A DNA stretch of 64,000 bases from Micromonospora halotolerans (lineage in GTDB: Bacteria > Actinomycetota > Actinomycetes > Mycobacteriales > Micromonosporaceae). The DNA is taken from NCBI RefSeq assembly GCF_032108445.1, contig NZ_CP134876.1, positions 5,642,001 through 5,706,000 on the forward strand, written 5' to 3'. Below, piece after piece: positions 8,720 to 17,233 of the stretch (positions are counted from its first letter, which is position 1; every line of letters starts with the position of its first letter). Position numbers and translations under genes: made by a program. The notes under the pieces are model-generated. The model was given only the letters and a program-made list of their open reading frames with translations, did no database searches and was not told the origin of the DNA.

Positions 8720-8845
8720 CCCTCGGTGATACCCGCCCGGCGGCGGACCAGACGCCCGCGGCCCGGCCCGAATGCGCCTCCCGGCGGCGGGTACCCAGCT
8801 CAGGTGCGCGGCCCAACCGTGCGCCGTCAGCGGAGGGAGAGACCT

Positions 8846-9064
8846 GTGGTCAAGCCGCAGCAGGAGGAACTGCGCCGGAGCGACAAGGGCGCGACCAGCC
8901 AGGACAGCCGGGAACTGATTCCCCAGAGCGGCAGCAAGGGGCCGCACGGCAAGGGTGGGAGCTCCAACGCGGACGTGGGGCGGCCGGTCCCGAAGGGACA
9001 GGTGTCGCCGTACGGCCCGGCGGGCCAGCCGGTGGCCGAGGACGAGAGCGACCGGCGGGGCTGA
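8846..9064 (+). CDS. Small polar, probably disordered hypothetical protein
   Basis: 72 residues from GTG with a strong GGAGGGAG site seven bases upstream. The sequence is rich in Gly, Ser, Lys, Gln and Asp, with no hydrophobic core or cysteine, and is probably unstructured. It is transcribed divergently from the glycosylase and convergently with the membrane protein at 9066-9539. Function not recognised. Confidence 0.65.
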   Translation: MVKPQQEELRRSDKGATSQDSRELIPQSGSKGPHGKGGSSNADVGRPVPKGQVSPYGPAGQPVAEDESDRRG

Positions 9065-9065
9065 G

Positions 9066-9539
9066 TCAGCCCCGCCGTGACGGCGGCCGCAGCCTCCGCC
9101 AGGTGGCTGCGGCCGCCGCTCCGTACGCCAGGTGCGGCACCAGGTCGGACAGCCAGTCGGCCCGGCCCCAGGTCCGCGGGTCGCTGATGCGGAGCGCCGC
9201 GATGGAGCCGTCGGAGGTGGCCATGACGCCGCCGCCGAGCAGCCCCACGGCCACCGGCAGCGGAATCCGGCGGCGAGCGGCCAGGAGACCGAACAGCGCG
9301 CCGGCCGCGATGCCGGTGCCGTACCCGATGACCGGGCCGAGGCCGGAACGGCGGTTCGCCGCCTTCGCCTCGGGCCCCAGGTCCACGTGCGCCGCGTCGG
9401 CCAGCTTGCCGGCGGTCTGCTCCGGTGTGCTGCTCGCGGGCCGCCCCCGCACCGCCATGTCCAGGTAGCTCACCACGTTCAACGCGGCGCTGCCGACGGC
9501 GCCCGCGATGGCGCCGTCGACAACGGGAGCGGCCCTCAC
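9066..9539 (-). CDS. Glycine/alanine-rich membrane protein
   Basis: 157 residues. The GTG start overlaps the stop of the 69-residue gene upstream (GTGA). Three to four short hydrophobic segments are visible (AGAVGSAALNVVSYL, VIGYGTGIAAGALFGLLAA, VAVGLLGGGVMA, AYGAAAAATW). There are no catalytic motifs. It resembles small actinobacterial membrane proteins of unknown function and is translationally coupled to its upstream neighbour. Confidence 0.7.
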   Translation of the reverse strand: MRAAPVVDGAIAGAVGSAALNVVSYLDMAVRGRPASSTPEQTAGKLADAAHVDLGPEAKAANRRSGLGPVIGYGTGIAAGALFGLLAARRRIPLPVAVGLLGGGVMATSDGSIAALRISDPRTWGRADWLSDLVPHLAYGAAAAATWRRLRPPSRRG

Positions 9540-9745
9540 TTCGGGTCGCCCGGTTCGCGTTCGCCCTTGGGCCCGAACGTCCGTTCGCCCCGCACCACGC
9601 CCCGCTGGCCGCGGTCGTCCTGGAGGATCCGGTTCGCGACCTGGTTCGCCTCCTGGTCGGCGGCGCGCCCGGACTGCTCGATCACATCGCGCAGCCGCGC
9701 CCGTTCCTTGTCGTACGCGTTGCTGCCCGGCCGTGGTCCTGGCAT
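9536..9745 (-). CDS. Small charged hypothetical protein
   Basis: 69 residues from an ATG with GGAGGAGG upstream. It is helical and strongly charged (YDKERARLRDVIEQSGRAADQEANQVANRILQ without a break in the hydrophilic pattern), with a polar GERTFGPKGE tail. It is probably a soluble helical protein, possibly DNA- or protein-binding. It is coupled by a four-base overlap to the membrane protein downstream. No family recognised. Confidence 0.7.
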   Translation of the reverse strand: MPGPRPGSNAYDKERARLRDVIEQSGRAADQEANQVANRILQDDRGQRGVVRGERTFGPKGEREPGDPK

Positions 9746-9809
9746 CGCTGCCTCCTCCGGTCGCTGTGGCTGACCGTACGGTCTACCCGCCGTGGCCGGG
9801 GCCAACCGT

Positions 9810-10691
9810 TCAGCCGGGTGCGCGGACCACGGCCACCGGGCAGTCGGCGCGGTGCAGCACCCCCTGGCTCACCGAGCCGAGCAGCAGCCCGGTCAGCTCG
9901 CCCCGGCCGCGCCGGCCCACCACCAGGAGCTGGGCCTCCCGGGACGCCTCGACGAGCGCGGCGACCGGCCGGGCGTGCACCACGGCCCGGGTGACCGGCA
10001 CCTCCGGCCGGCGCTCGGTGAGCCCGCCGAGCGACTCGGCCAGCACCCGGTCCTCCTCGTCGCGCAGGTCGCTCTCCTCGTACACCAGGGGTTGCATGTC
10101 GCCGGGGCCAGCGGACGCCGGGTGGGTGTAGGCGTGCACGGTGTGCAGCCGGGTGCCACGGATCACGGCCTCCTCGGCGGCGAAGTCCACGGCCGCGCGG
10201 GACAGGGTGGAGCCGTCGACCCCGACCACCACCGGACCGGCCGGGCGGGCCGTGCCGCGGGCGACCAGCACCGGGCAGTCGGCGTACGAGGCGACCTGGA
10301 TCGCGACCGAGCCGAGGACCAGGGCGGCGAATCCGCCGAGACCGCGGTCGCCCAGCACGATCATCGCGGCGGTCGGGGACTCGCCGAGCAGCACGGCGGC
10401 GGCCTCCCCGTCGATGATCTCGCCGGAGACCCGCAGCCCGGGCGCGGCCGACTCGGCCTCGGCGACCGCCTCGGCGACCAGCTCCTCGGCCTGGTGCCGC
10501 AGGCCGCCGCCGGGTGGTCCCTCGGCCGGCGCCGACACGGGTACGCGCAGCAGCGGCCAGATGAATCCGTGCACCACCCGCAGCGGGCGCTGCCGCCGGG
10601 CCGCCTCCTGGGCCGCCAGGCGCACGGCGGTGCGCGCCGGCTCCGAGCCGTCGACCCCGACCACCACCGCCGCGCCGTTCGCCGAGTTCAC
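9810..10691 (-). CDS. Tandem-domain universal stress protein
   Basis: 293 residues from GTG with GAGGAGG upstream. Two UspA domains lie in tandem (about 5-140 and 148-290). Each opens with VVVGVDGS and ends with the ATP-binding pattern G-x2-G-x9-GS (GDRGLGG...LGS; GRRGRGE...LGS) followed by CPV. Such ATP-binding Usp proteins are typically induced under hypoxia or dormancy in actinobacteria; which stress applies here is not visible. It is divergent from the methyltransferase gene. Confidence 0.93.
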   Translation of the reverse strand: MNSANGAAVVVGVDGSEPARTAVRLAAQEAARRQRPLRVVHGFIWPLLRVPVSAPAEGPPGGGLRHQAEELVAEAVAEAESAAPGLRVSGEIIDGEAAAVLLGESPTAAMIVLGDRGLGGFAALVLGSVAIQVASYADCPVLVARGTARPAGPVVVGVDGSTLSRAAVDFAAEEAVIRGTRLHTVHAYTHPASAGPGDMQPLVYEESDLRDEEDRVLAESLGGLTERRPEVPVTRAVVHARPVAALVEASREAQLLVVGRRGRGELTGLLLGSVSQGVLHRADCPVAVVRAPG

Positions 10692-10817
10692 GCGTACCTC
10701 CTCGCCGTGGTCGCCCGCGGCCAGTATCGCGGCCCCCGGGCCGTCGCCGAGGCGATACCGCGCGAGCCGACCCGTGGGTACGCTGGCGACCGTCGCCGGA
10801 GAGAGGGAGCGTTGTCG

Positions 10818-11564
10818 ATGGCCGAGCCCGACCAGCCGAGCACCGCCCGCATGATCGACTACTGGCTCGGCGGCGAGCACCACTACCCGGTCGACGTGGC
10901 CGCGGCGGGCGCCTTCGAGAGCGCGTACGGGCCGTGCGCGGAGATCTTCCGTTCGCTGCGCGCCTTCCTCGGCCGGGCGGTCCGGTCGATCGCCGACGCC
11001 GGGGTGGACAGCTTCCTGGTCTTCGGGGCGGGCGTGCCCACTCGGGGCAACGTGCACGAGGTGGCCCCGGACGCCACCGTGCTCTACACCGACGTCGACC
11101 CGGTGACGATCCGGCTGGGCCAGCGCCTGCTGGCCGACAGCGACCGGGCCGGCTACGGCTACGGCGACGCCACCGACATCGGCACGGTCGACCCGGCCCA
11201 GCTGCACCGGTTCGTGCCAGGGTGGGGGAGGCAACCGGTCGGGGTGGTCTTCCTCGGGCTGGCCGCGTTCCTCGACGACGACACCCTCGCCCGCACCCTC
11301 GACGAGCTGTACGAGGCGGTCGCGCCGGGCAGCTTCCTCGCGATCGACTTCGACAGCGAGGAACTCGCCGCGTACCCGGAGGCGCTGGCCATGATGGGTC
11401 CGGCGTTCCGGATGCGGGCGCCCGCGCGGTTCGCGCCGCTGCTCGGCCGCTGGCAGCCGACGGCGGACGGCATCGTGCCGGTGGCGCGGTGGCGGCCGGC
11501 CGGCGCCCCGGAGCCGGTGCCGGACGCCTTCCACGGCGCGCTGGCCACCAGGCCGGCCGGCTGA
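10818..11564 (+). CDS. S-adenosyl methyltransferase family protein (DUF574 type)
   Basis: 248 residues from an ATG with GAGAGGGAG about eight bases upstream; a TTG two codons earlier is possible. ARMIDYWLGGEHHYPVD, FLVFGAGVPTRGNVHEVA and VLYTDVDPVTI match the actinomycete SAM-dependent methyltransferase family, usually written with D-x-LLGG and TDxDP motifs. The acceptor substrate is unknown. The family is expanded in Streptomyces and Micromonospora. Confidence 0.85.
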   Translation: MAEPDQPSTARMIDYWLGGEHHYPVDVAAAGAFESAYGPCAEIFRSLRAFLGRAVRSIADAGVDSFLVFGAGVPTRGNVHEVAPDATVLYTDVDPVTIRLGQRLLADSDRAGYGYGDATDIGTVDPAQLHRFVPGWGRQPVGVVFLGLAAFLDDDTLARTLDELYEAVAPGSFLAIDFDSEELAAYPEALAMMGPAFRMRAPARFAPLLGRWQPTADGIVPVARWRPAGAPEPVPDAFHGALATRPAG

Positions 11565-11676
11565 CGCGGGACCGTCCACCTCGAACGGCGCGGGTCGGAG
11601 CCGGGTCGTGCCGGTGTCGGCGGGCCTCCGTATGATGCTTGCTCTACAGCAATAATCGCCATCGGAGGATGTCAGC

Positions 11677-12867
11677 ATGCCGGACGCGTCCGGAGCGGTG
11701 TCGCGCGCACTGCGCGCCGCGCCCCCCGACCAGTTGGCAGAGGCCGCGGACGCGGCGCTCCGCCGGGTGTTCGGCGCGTCGCGGACCGAGGTGTTCGTGG
11801 CCGACTACCGGTTCACCGGGCTCTGGCCGGTGCTGGACCCGGAGCTGCCCGAGGGCGGCTTCCTCGCCTGCCAGGGCGTCGCACAGCGCTGCTTCAGCAG
11901 CCAGGAACCGGTGCTGGACACCGGCGAGGACGGCCGGTGCCGGGCCTACCTGCCGCTGTCGGCGTGGGGGGAGCGGCTCGGTGTGCTGATGGTCGAGCTG
12001 CCGGCCGCACCGGACGCCGCGACGGTGGCGGCGGTCCGGGACGCCGCGGGCGAGCTGGCGGTGGCGCTGCGGGCGGCCGACCGGGAGACCGACCGCTACC
12101 GCCGCGCGCGCCGCCGGGAACGGCTCACCATGGCCGCCGAGATGCAGTGGGACCTGCTTCCCGGGCGCAGCGTCACGCACGGCGACTTCGTGCTGGCCGG
12201 GCAGCTCGAACCGGCGTACACGGTGGGCGGTGACCACTTCGACTGGTCGGTCGACGGCGACCGGCTCACCGTCACGGTGCTCAACGGCGCCGGCAGCGGG
12301 CTGGCCGCCTCGCTGCTCACCGCGGTGACGGTCAACGCGATGCGCAACGCGCGACGCTCCGGCGGCAGCCTGGTGGAGCAGGCCGAGCTGGCCTCGGACA
12401 CCATTTTCCACCAGCACCGGGGGAGCCGGCACGTGGCTACGCTGCTGCTGGAGCTGGACAACCGGCGGGGCGTGGTGCGGGCCGTGGACGCGGGCTCGCC
12501 GCAGGTGCTGCGGCTGCGCGGCGGCACGGTCACGCCGATCACGCTGGATCAGCAACTGCCGCTGGGCATGTTCGCCGAGACCCGCTACGACGTGCAGGAG
12601 TTCACCGTGGAGCCGGGGGACCGGCTCTTCGTGGTCAGTGACGGGGTGTACGCGGCCGAGCCGGCCGGCCGGGAGCCGTACGGGGACCGGGCCATGGCCC
12701 GCGCGATGCGGTCCACTCGGTTGCAGCCGGCGACCGAGGCAGTTGGTACGGTGATGCGCGAACTGCACGCGTACCACGTCGAGGCGGATCTTCGCGACGA
12801 CGCGGTCGTCGTCTGCCTGGACTGGCGCGGTTCCCGCCCGCCGGACGGCGACGTCGGCGGGCGGTGA
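11677..12867 (+). CDS. GAF-like plus SpoIIE/PP2C-type phosphatase
   Basis: 396 residues after GGAGGA. The N-terminal ~150 residues look like a GAF sensor. A short helical linker with AAEMQWDLLPGRS leads into a SpoIIE-type PP2C domain (about 165-385) that includes GGDHFDW and the terminal RDDAVVVCLDW. The usual second metal site (D-V-x-G-H-G) reads VLNGAGSG, so an aspartate is replaced by asparagine. Activity may therefore be reduced or altered. The next gene, a MarR regulator, overlaps its stop, suggesting a regulatory pair. Confidence 0.85.
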   Translation: MPDASGAVSRALRAAPPDQLAEAADAALRRVFGASRTEVFVADYRFTGLWPVLDPELPEGGFLACQGVAQRCFSSQEPVLDTGEDGRCRAYLPLSAWGERLGVLMVELPAAPDAATVAAVRDAAGELAVALRAADRETDRYRRARRRERLTMAAEMQWDLLPGRSVTHGDFVLAGQLEPAYTVGGDHFDWSVDGDRLTVTVLNGAGSGLAASLLTAVTVNAMRNARRSGGSLVEQAELASDTIFHQHRGSRHVATLLLELDNRRGVVRAVDAGSPQVLRLRGGTVTPITLDQQLPLGMFAETRYDVQEFTVEPGDRLFVVSDGVYAAEPAGREPYGDRAMARAMRSTRLQPATEAVGTVMRELHAYHVEADLRDDAVVVCLDWRGSRPPDGDVGGR

Positions 12868-13388
12868 CGGACCGGCGGAGCGAACACGAGCGGGACGATC
12901 GCAGGGGACACCGGGTGGAGCGACCTCCGAATCTTGCCGCGGCCATCGATGCGGCGGCCGAGGCGCTCATCGGTGTGCTCGACTCCGCCACCTCGCGGCA
13001 CACCGTCAGCGTCTCGCCGACCCAGCTGCGGGTGCTGTCGCTGATCATGGCGCACCCGCGCACCAACGTGAACCGGCTGGCCGAGCTGCTCGACGTGGTG
13101 CCCTCGTCGGCGAGCCGGCTGTGCGACCGGCTGGAGGCCGTCGGCCTGCTGCGCCGGGTGGCCGACCCGCGCGACCGGCGTGAGGTGCGGCTGATCCCGA
13201 CGCCCGCGGCGGAGACCCTGCTCCGCGAGCTCGCGGAGCGGCGGCACCAGGCCGTCCAGGCGGTGCTGGACCGGATGCCCCACCGGGTGCAGCACGAGCT
13301 GCTGCTGGCGCTTGTCGCGTTCGGCCAGGCGGCGTCGATGAACGCTCCCCAGGCTGCCGCCGCCGACTCCACCGCCCGCACGGCCTGA
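12864..13388 (+). CDS. MarR-family transcriptional regulator
   Basis: 174 residues. The GTG start overlaps the phosphatase stop (GTGA); an internal GTG at 12915 preceded by AGGGGA is an alternative. The winged helix is clear: TQLRVLSLIMAHPRTNVNRLAELL, SSASRLCDRLEAVGLLRR and the wing DPRDRREVRL. It is probably co-transcribed with the phosphatase. Ligand and targets unknown. Confidence 0.88.
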   Translation: MTDRRSEHERDDRRGHRVERPPNLAAAIDAAAEALIGVLDSATSRHTVSVSPTQLRVLSLIMAHPRTNVNRLAELLDVVPSSASRLCDRLEAVGLLRRVADPRDRREVRLIPTPAAETLLRELAERRHQAVQAVLDRMPHRVQHELLLALVAFGQAASMNAPQAAAADSTARTA

Positions 13389-13704
13389 CCGTCGACCGCG
13401 TCGAGCGAACCTCGGCGTGGTCACGGCATTCAACTAGTGTCCTAGGATGCCTTAGCGGTGGTGTGGCGCCGCACACACGCCGAACCTGAGCACCGGCACA
13501 GCGCGGGGCCCGGGGCGGGCCGGGGGAGCCCGATATAGTGGCAGCGCAACTGGCCGGCCCATGATCGACGCGATCCTGGGCCGCGAGGGGAGGTCCCAGC
13601 CCGGGATCGCAGAGAGGGCGCCGGCGTCTGACCGGCCGGCAACGCGCACGTTCCCGCGGCGGCCGTTCACTCGGCCGCCGGACCGTGCTGCGAAGGGAGG
13701 TTCG
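13389..13704 (+). promoter_or_regulatory. Promoter and long structured leader before pgsA-like gene
   Basis: No gene is evident in these 316 bases. Two adjacent six-base palindromes, ACTAGT (13433-13438) and CCTAGG (13441-13446), lie upstream. A good -10 hexamer TATAGT sits at 13534-13539. From about 13546 the leader runs ~160 nt and can form a hairpin pairing GCGATCCTGGG (13570-13580) with CCCGGGATCGC (13600-13610), 11 bp with one G-U. A clean AGGGAGG precedes the GTG at 13705. An ATG at 13561 opens the same frame, but that segment looks non-coding. Confidence 0.55.
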
Positions 13705-14346
13705 GTGTCGCGTCGGCCGGCTCCATCGGAGCACCCGGCTACCGGCGGTGCGGCGGAGGTCGTGGGCGACCGTGTCCTCACCGTGCCGAACCTGATCAGC
13801 TTCGTCCGGCTCGTCGGTGTGCCGCTCTTCCTCTACCTGTTCCTGGTGGTCAGGGCCGACGTGGCCGCCATCGTGGTGCTGGCCATCGGCGGCACCAGCG
13901 ACTGGGTGGACGGCTGGATCGCCCGCCGCCTCCAGCAGGTCAGCCGGTTGGGCGAGCTGCTCGACCCGCTCGCCGACCGCCTCTACATCCTGGCCACGCT
14001 GCTGGCGTTCACCGCCCGCGAGGTGGTGCCGTGGCAGTTCACCGGGGTGCTGCTGGCCCGCGAGCTGCTGCTGCTCGGCTCACTGGCGGTGCTGCGCCGC
14101 TACGGCTACGGCCCGCCGCCGGTGCACTACGTCGGCAAGACGGCCACGTTCCTGCTGCTGGCCGCGTTCCCGATCCTGCTGCTGGCGTCCGCCGCCGACA
14201 GCGTCGCCGCCGCGGCGGGGGCGATCGGCTGGGGGCTGGCCTGGTGGGGCCTGGTGCTCTACTGGGTGGCCGGCGCGATGTACGTGGTGCAGGCCAACCG
14301 CCTAGTCCGGGCGATGCGCGCGCGGCGCGCGGGAGCGTCGGCGTGA
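13705..14346 (+). CDS. CDP-alcohol phosphatidyltransferase (PgsA/cardiolipin synthase-like)
   Basis: 213 residues from GTG behind AGGGAGG. The catalytic signature DWVDGWIARR...GELLDPLADRL contains the conserved DG..AR..G...D...D residues that bind CDP-diacylglycerol and metal. Several membrane helices follow. It makes a phosphatidylglycerol-type lipid from CDP-diacylglycerol; the exact alcohol cannot be told from sequence. It heads a cluster in the order of Rv1822-Rv1830 of M. tuberculosis (where it is called pgsA2). The DUF881 gene overlaps its stop. Confidence 0.85.
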   Translation: MSRRPAPSEHPATGGAAEVVGDRVLTVPNLISFVRLVGVPLFLYLFLVVRADVAAIVVLAIGGTSDWVDGWIARRLQQVSRLGELLDPLADRLYILATLLAFTAREVVPWQFTGVLLARELLLLGSLAVLRRYGYGPPPVHYVGKTATFLLLAAFPILLLASAADSVAAAAGAIGWGLAWWGLVLYWVAGAMYVVQANRLVRAMRARRAGASA

Positions 14347-15287
14347 CCGCGGTGCCGCCCCAGGACAAGGGCCGCGACCCGTCGGCGCGGGTGTACGCCC
14401 CGGACTTCCTTACCGACCTGTTCCGCAACCCGCTCGATCCGGGTTACGCCGACGCGGCGGCCCGGCGGGCGGTGGCGCCGCCGTCGCGGCTGCGGCGGGT
14501 GCTCGCCCGGCCGGTGACCGTGGTGGTGCTGCTGGTGATCGGGTTGCTGTTCGCGGTGGCCTACCGGGAGACGATGGCCGAGGAGCCGGGTCGGGCGAAG
14601 GCGCGGGCCGGGTTGATCGCCGAGATCAAGCAGCGTGAGGCGGAGACGGACCGGTTGACCGCGCGGGCGGACCAGCTGCGCGAGGAGGTGAGCCGGCAGC
14701 GGGACGCGGCGTTGAGTGGTTCGCAGGCGTCGCGGCTGCGCACCCTGGAGGCGGGCACCGGTCTGGGTCGGGTCCGCGGTGACGGTGTGGTGGTGCGCCT
14801 GGCGGACGCGCCGAGGGACAAGGACGCGGTGACCGGGGCGGAGGCGGGGCCGTCGCAGGTGCTCTACTCCGACCTGCAGAAGGTGGCGAACGCGCTGTGG
14901 GCGGCGGGCGCGGAGGCGGTGGCGGTGAACGGCCAGCGGTTGACGGCCACGTCGACGATCCGTCAGGCGGGTGAGGCGATCCTGGTGGACTACCGGCCGG
15001 TGACGAGCCCGTACGAGGTGACGGCGATCGGGCCGGGGTCGATGCGGGAGCGGTTCGAGGACAGCCGGGCGGCGGACCTGATGCGTGACGTGGAGCGGAC
15101 GACGGGCCTGTCGTTCCGGGTCAGGGACGCGGACGACCTCACCCTGCCGGCCGCTCCGCAGCCGCGGCTACGCTACGCCGAGCCTTCGGTGAGTCCGAGC
15201 CCGTCGGGTTCGGGTGTCGCCGGTTCGACCAGTCCCGGGCCGTCCGGCTCGGGTTCCTCTCCTCGCCCCTCCGGAGGTGGCCGATGA
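14343..15287 (+). CDS. DUF881 family membrane-anchored protein (first copy)
   Basis: 314 residues; the GTG overlaps the preceding stop. After a ~55-residue cytoplasmic part comes one transmembrane helix (VTVVVLLVIGLLFAVAY), a coiled coil (about 85-125) and the DUF881 extracytoplasmic domain containing GDGVVVRLADAP, the NALWAAGAEAVAVNGQRL motif and VTAIGPGSM. A Ser/Pro/Gly tail ends it. The family always sits beside the small basic protein and division genes, and a role at the division site or envelope is suspected but not defined. Confidence 0.85.
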   Translation: MTAVPPQDKGRDPSARVYAPDFLTDLFRNPLDPGYADAAARRAVAPPSRLRRVLARPVTVVVLLVIGLLFAVAYRETMAEEPGRAKARAGLIAEIKQREAETDRLTARADQLREEVSRQRDAALSGSQASRLRTLEAGTGLGRVRGDGVVVRLADAPRDKDAVTGAEAGPSQVLYSDLQKVANALWAAGAEAVAVNGQRLTATSTIRQAGEAILVDYRPVTSPYEVTAIGPGSMRERFEDSRAADLMRDVERTTGLSFRVRDADDLTLPAAPQPRLRYAEPSVSPSPSGSGVAGSTSPGPSGSGSSPRPSGGGR

Positions 15288-15616
15288 TCGCGGTGCTGGC
15301 GTTGCTCGCCGGTGTGGTGCTCGGGGTGTATCTCGATCCCACGGTGCCCGCGGCGTTGCAGCCGTACCTGCCGATCGCCGTGGTGGCGGCGCTCGACGCG
15401 GTGTTCGGTGGGGTGCGGGCGAAGCTGGACCGGATCTTCGACGACAAGCAGTTCGTGGTGTCGTTCATCTCGAACGTGCTGGTGGCGGGCCTGATCGTCT
15501 ACCTGGGTGACCAGTTGGGGGTGGGCGGTCAGTTGTCCACGGGTGTGGTGGTCGTGCTCGGGGTGCGCATCTTCGGAAACGTGGCGGCGATCCGCCGGCA
15601 CCTGTTCCGGGCGTAG
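15284..15616 (+). CDS. Small basic protein (Sbp, DUF1290 family)
   Basis: 110 residues; ATG overlaps the upstream stop. It has three membrane helices and the family sequence VYLDPTVPAALQPYLPIAVVAALDAVFGGVRA. It sits between two DUF881 genes, as it does across actinobacteria and many Firmicutes. Function unknown. The conserved neighbours suggest it forms a membrane complex with the DUF881 proteins. Confidence 0.88.
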   Translation: MIAVLALLAGVVLGVYLDPTVPAALQPYLPIAVVAALDAVFGGVRAKLDRIFDDKQFVVSFISNVLVAGLIVYLGDQLGVGGQLSTGVVVVLGVRIFGNVAAIRRHLFRA

Positions 15617-15626
15617 GTTTGTGGCG

Positions 15627-16580
15627 ATGAGCGAGGAACACAGGGAGACGGGCACGGGTTGGCCGGAGCCGGCGGAGCCGGAGCGGCCGGCGGGTCCGGC
15701 CAGTGAGCCGGATCCGCGTCCGGACGCGCCCGATCCGGACGAGTTGAGCCCGTTGGCGCCGGCCGGGCCGGTCGAGCAGGAGGACGTGCCGCCGCCGGCC
15801 GAGGAGCCGGGGGCGGTAGCGGAGGAGCCGGGGGCGGCGGAGGAGCCGTCGCCGGCCGAGGCGAAGCCGGTGTCGCGGCGGTTGACGTCGGCGGGCGCGA
15901 TGATCGCGGTGTTGCTGGCGTTGCTGGGGTTCACCCTGGTGGTGCAGTTGAAGACGACGTCGACGGATCCGACTCTCGCGGCGACGCGGGAGGAGGACCT
16001 GGTCCGGATCTCGTCGGACCTGGATTCGCGGGAGCGGCGGCTTCGGCAGGACATCGAGGCGCTGGAGGACAGCCAGCGGCAGTTGCGTTCGGGTGAGCAG
16101 GGTCGGCAGGCGGCGCTGGAGGAGGCGACGCGGCGGGCGGACGAGCTGGGCATCCTGGCGGGCACGCTGCCGGCGGTGGGGCCGGGCCTGTCGGTGCGGT
16201 TCGACGGTCCGGACGGGCCGGACGGGGCGATCTCGGCGGCGCGGATCCTGGACGCGGTGCAGGAGTTGCGGGGCGCGGGCGCGGAGGCGATGCAGATCGC
16301 GGGCTCGGACGGGACGGCGGTGCGGGTGATCGCGTCGACGTATTTCGTGGACGGGCCCACCGGTGGCCTGGTGGTGGACGGGCGGCGGTTGAACGGCCCG
16401 TACACGATCTTGGTGATCGGTGATCCGGCGACGCTGCGTACGGCGTTGAACATTCCCGGCGGGGTGGTCGCATCGGTGGAGGAGGCCGGCGGTAACGTGA
16501 CGCCGGAGGACAGTGAGGCTGTGGAGGTTTCGCAGCTGCACGCGCCGATCAAGCTGGAACACGCCCGGCCGGTTTCCTGA
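15627..16580 (+). CDS. DUF881 family membrane-anchored protein (second copy)
   Basis: 317 residues from ATG (a GTG two codons earlier is also possible). A long acidic Pro/Glu-rich cytoplasmic segment (about 1-75) precedes one transmembrane helix (AGAMIAVLLALLGFTLVVQL), a coiled coil (about 115-165) and a DUF881 domain with LRGAGAEAMQIAGSDGTAVRVIASTYFVD split over that region. It differs from the first copy mainly in its acidic N-terminus, which may bind a cytosolic partner. Confidence 0.85.
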   Translation: MSEEHRETGTGWPEPAEPERPAGPASEPDPRPDAPDPDELSPLAPAGPVEQEDVPPPAEEPGAVAEEPGAAEEPSPAEAKPVSRRLTSAGAMIAVLLALLGFTLVVQLKTTSTDPTLAATREEDLVRISSDLDSRERRLRQDIEALEDSQRQLRSGEQGRQAALEEATRRADELGILAGTLPAVGPGLSVRFDGPDGPDGAISAARILDAVQELRGAGAEAMQIAGSDGTAVRVIASTYFVDGPTGGLVVDGRRLNGPYTILVIGDPATLRTALNIPGGVVASVEEAGGNVTPEDSEAVEVSQLHAPIKLEHARPVS

Positions 16581-16635
16581 CCGGTCGCGGCCGCGCCGGT
16601 TTTCCCCGGTGCACCGATGACGAAGGACGCAGCTG

Positions 16636-17016
16636 GTGATTCCTGAGGATCTGCGGTACACCGCCGAGCACGAGTGGGTGGCCGGTGGGGGCGGCGGTGC
16701 CGTCCGGATCGGTATCACGCACTTCGCGCAGGACGCCCTGGGTGACATCGTGTTCGTCCAGTTGCCGGACGAGGGCGCGGTGGTGGCGGCGGGTGAGTCG
16801 CTGGGCGAGATCGAGTCGACGAAGAGCGTGTCGGAGATCTACGCGCCGTTGAGCGGCACGGTGGCGGCGCGCAACGAGGCGTTGGCCGACACCCCTGAGG
16901 TGATCAACACGGATCCGTACGGTGCGGGGTGGTTGGTGGAGATCACCCCGGATGATCCGGCGGCGGTTGAGGGTTTGTTGACCGCTGGTGCGTACCGCGA
17001 GCTCACCGAGAGCTGA
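16636..17016 (+). CDS. gcvH: Glycine cleavage system H protein
   Basis: 126 residues from GTG with AAGGA upstream. GcvH carries the lipoyl arm that shuttles the aminomethyl group between P, T and L proteins. The lipoyl-lysine motif ESTKSVSEIYAPLSG and the C-terminal GAGWLVEI are present. The P protein gene lies ~10 kb downstream under a glycine riboswitch; gcvT and lpd are not in this window. Confidence 0.95.
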   Translation: MIPEDLRYTAEHEWVAGGGGGAVRIGITHFAQDALGDIVFVQLPDEGAVVAAGESLGEIESTKSVSEIYAPLSGTVAARNEALADTPEVINTDPYGAGWLVEITPDDPAAVEGLLTAGAYRELTES

Positions 17017-17233
17017 GTTCGTGCGTTCCGGGCGGCGGGCTCCTGTCCGCGCGTCCGGTTGCCCTGTTTTTCGGCGCTGGCTAGGCTCGCCCAGTTGACC
17101 GAGAACCAATAGTTTGAGCGTTGCGGAATGCGCCTTCCCGGCACGGGGAGCCAGCCGCCGGGTGTGTTTCTGCCCGGCGGCCAGACCCGCCATTGCCCGA
17201 CGCCGACCGAAACAGATCCGTGAGGTGGTCCCC

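Noticed and set aside
13561..13704. ATG-started N-terminal extension of the pgsA-like gene
   Set aside because: The extension is Arg/Pro-rich with no family match, contains the leader hairpin, and the GTG at 13705 has a clear AGGGAGG.
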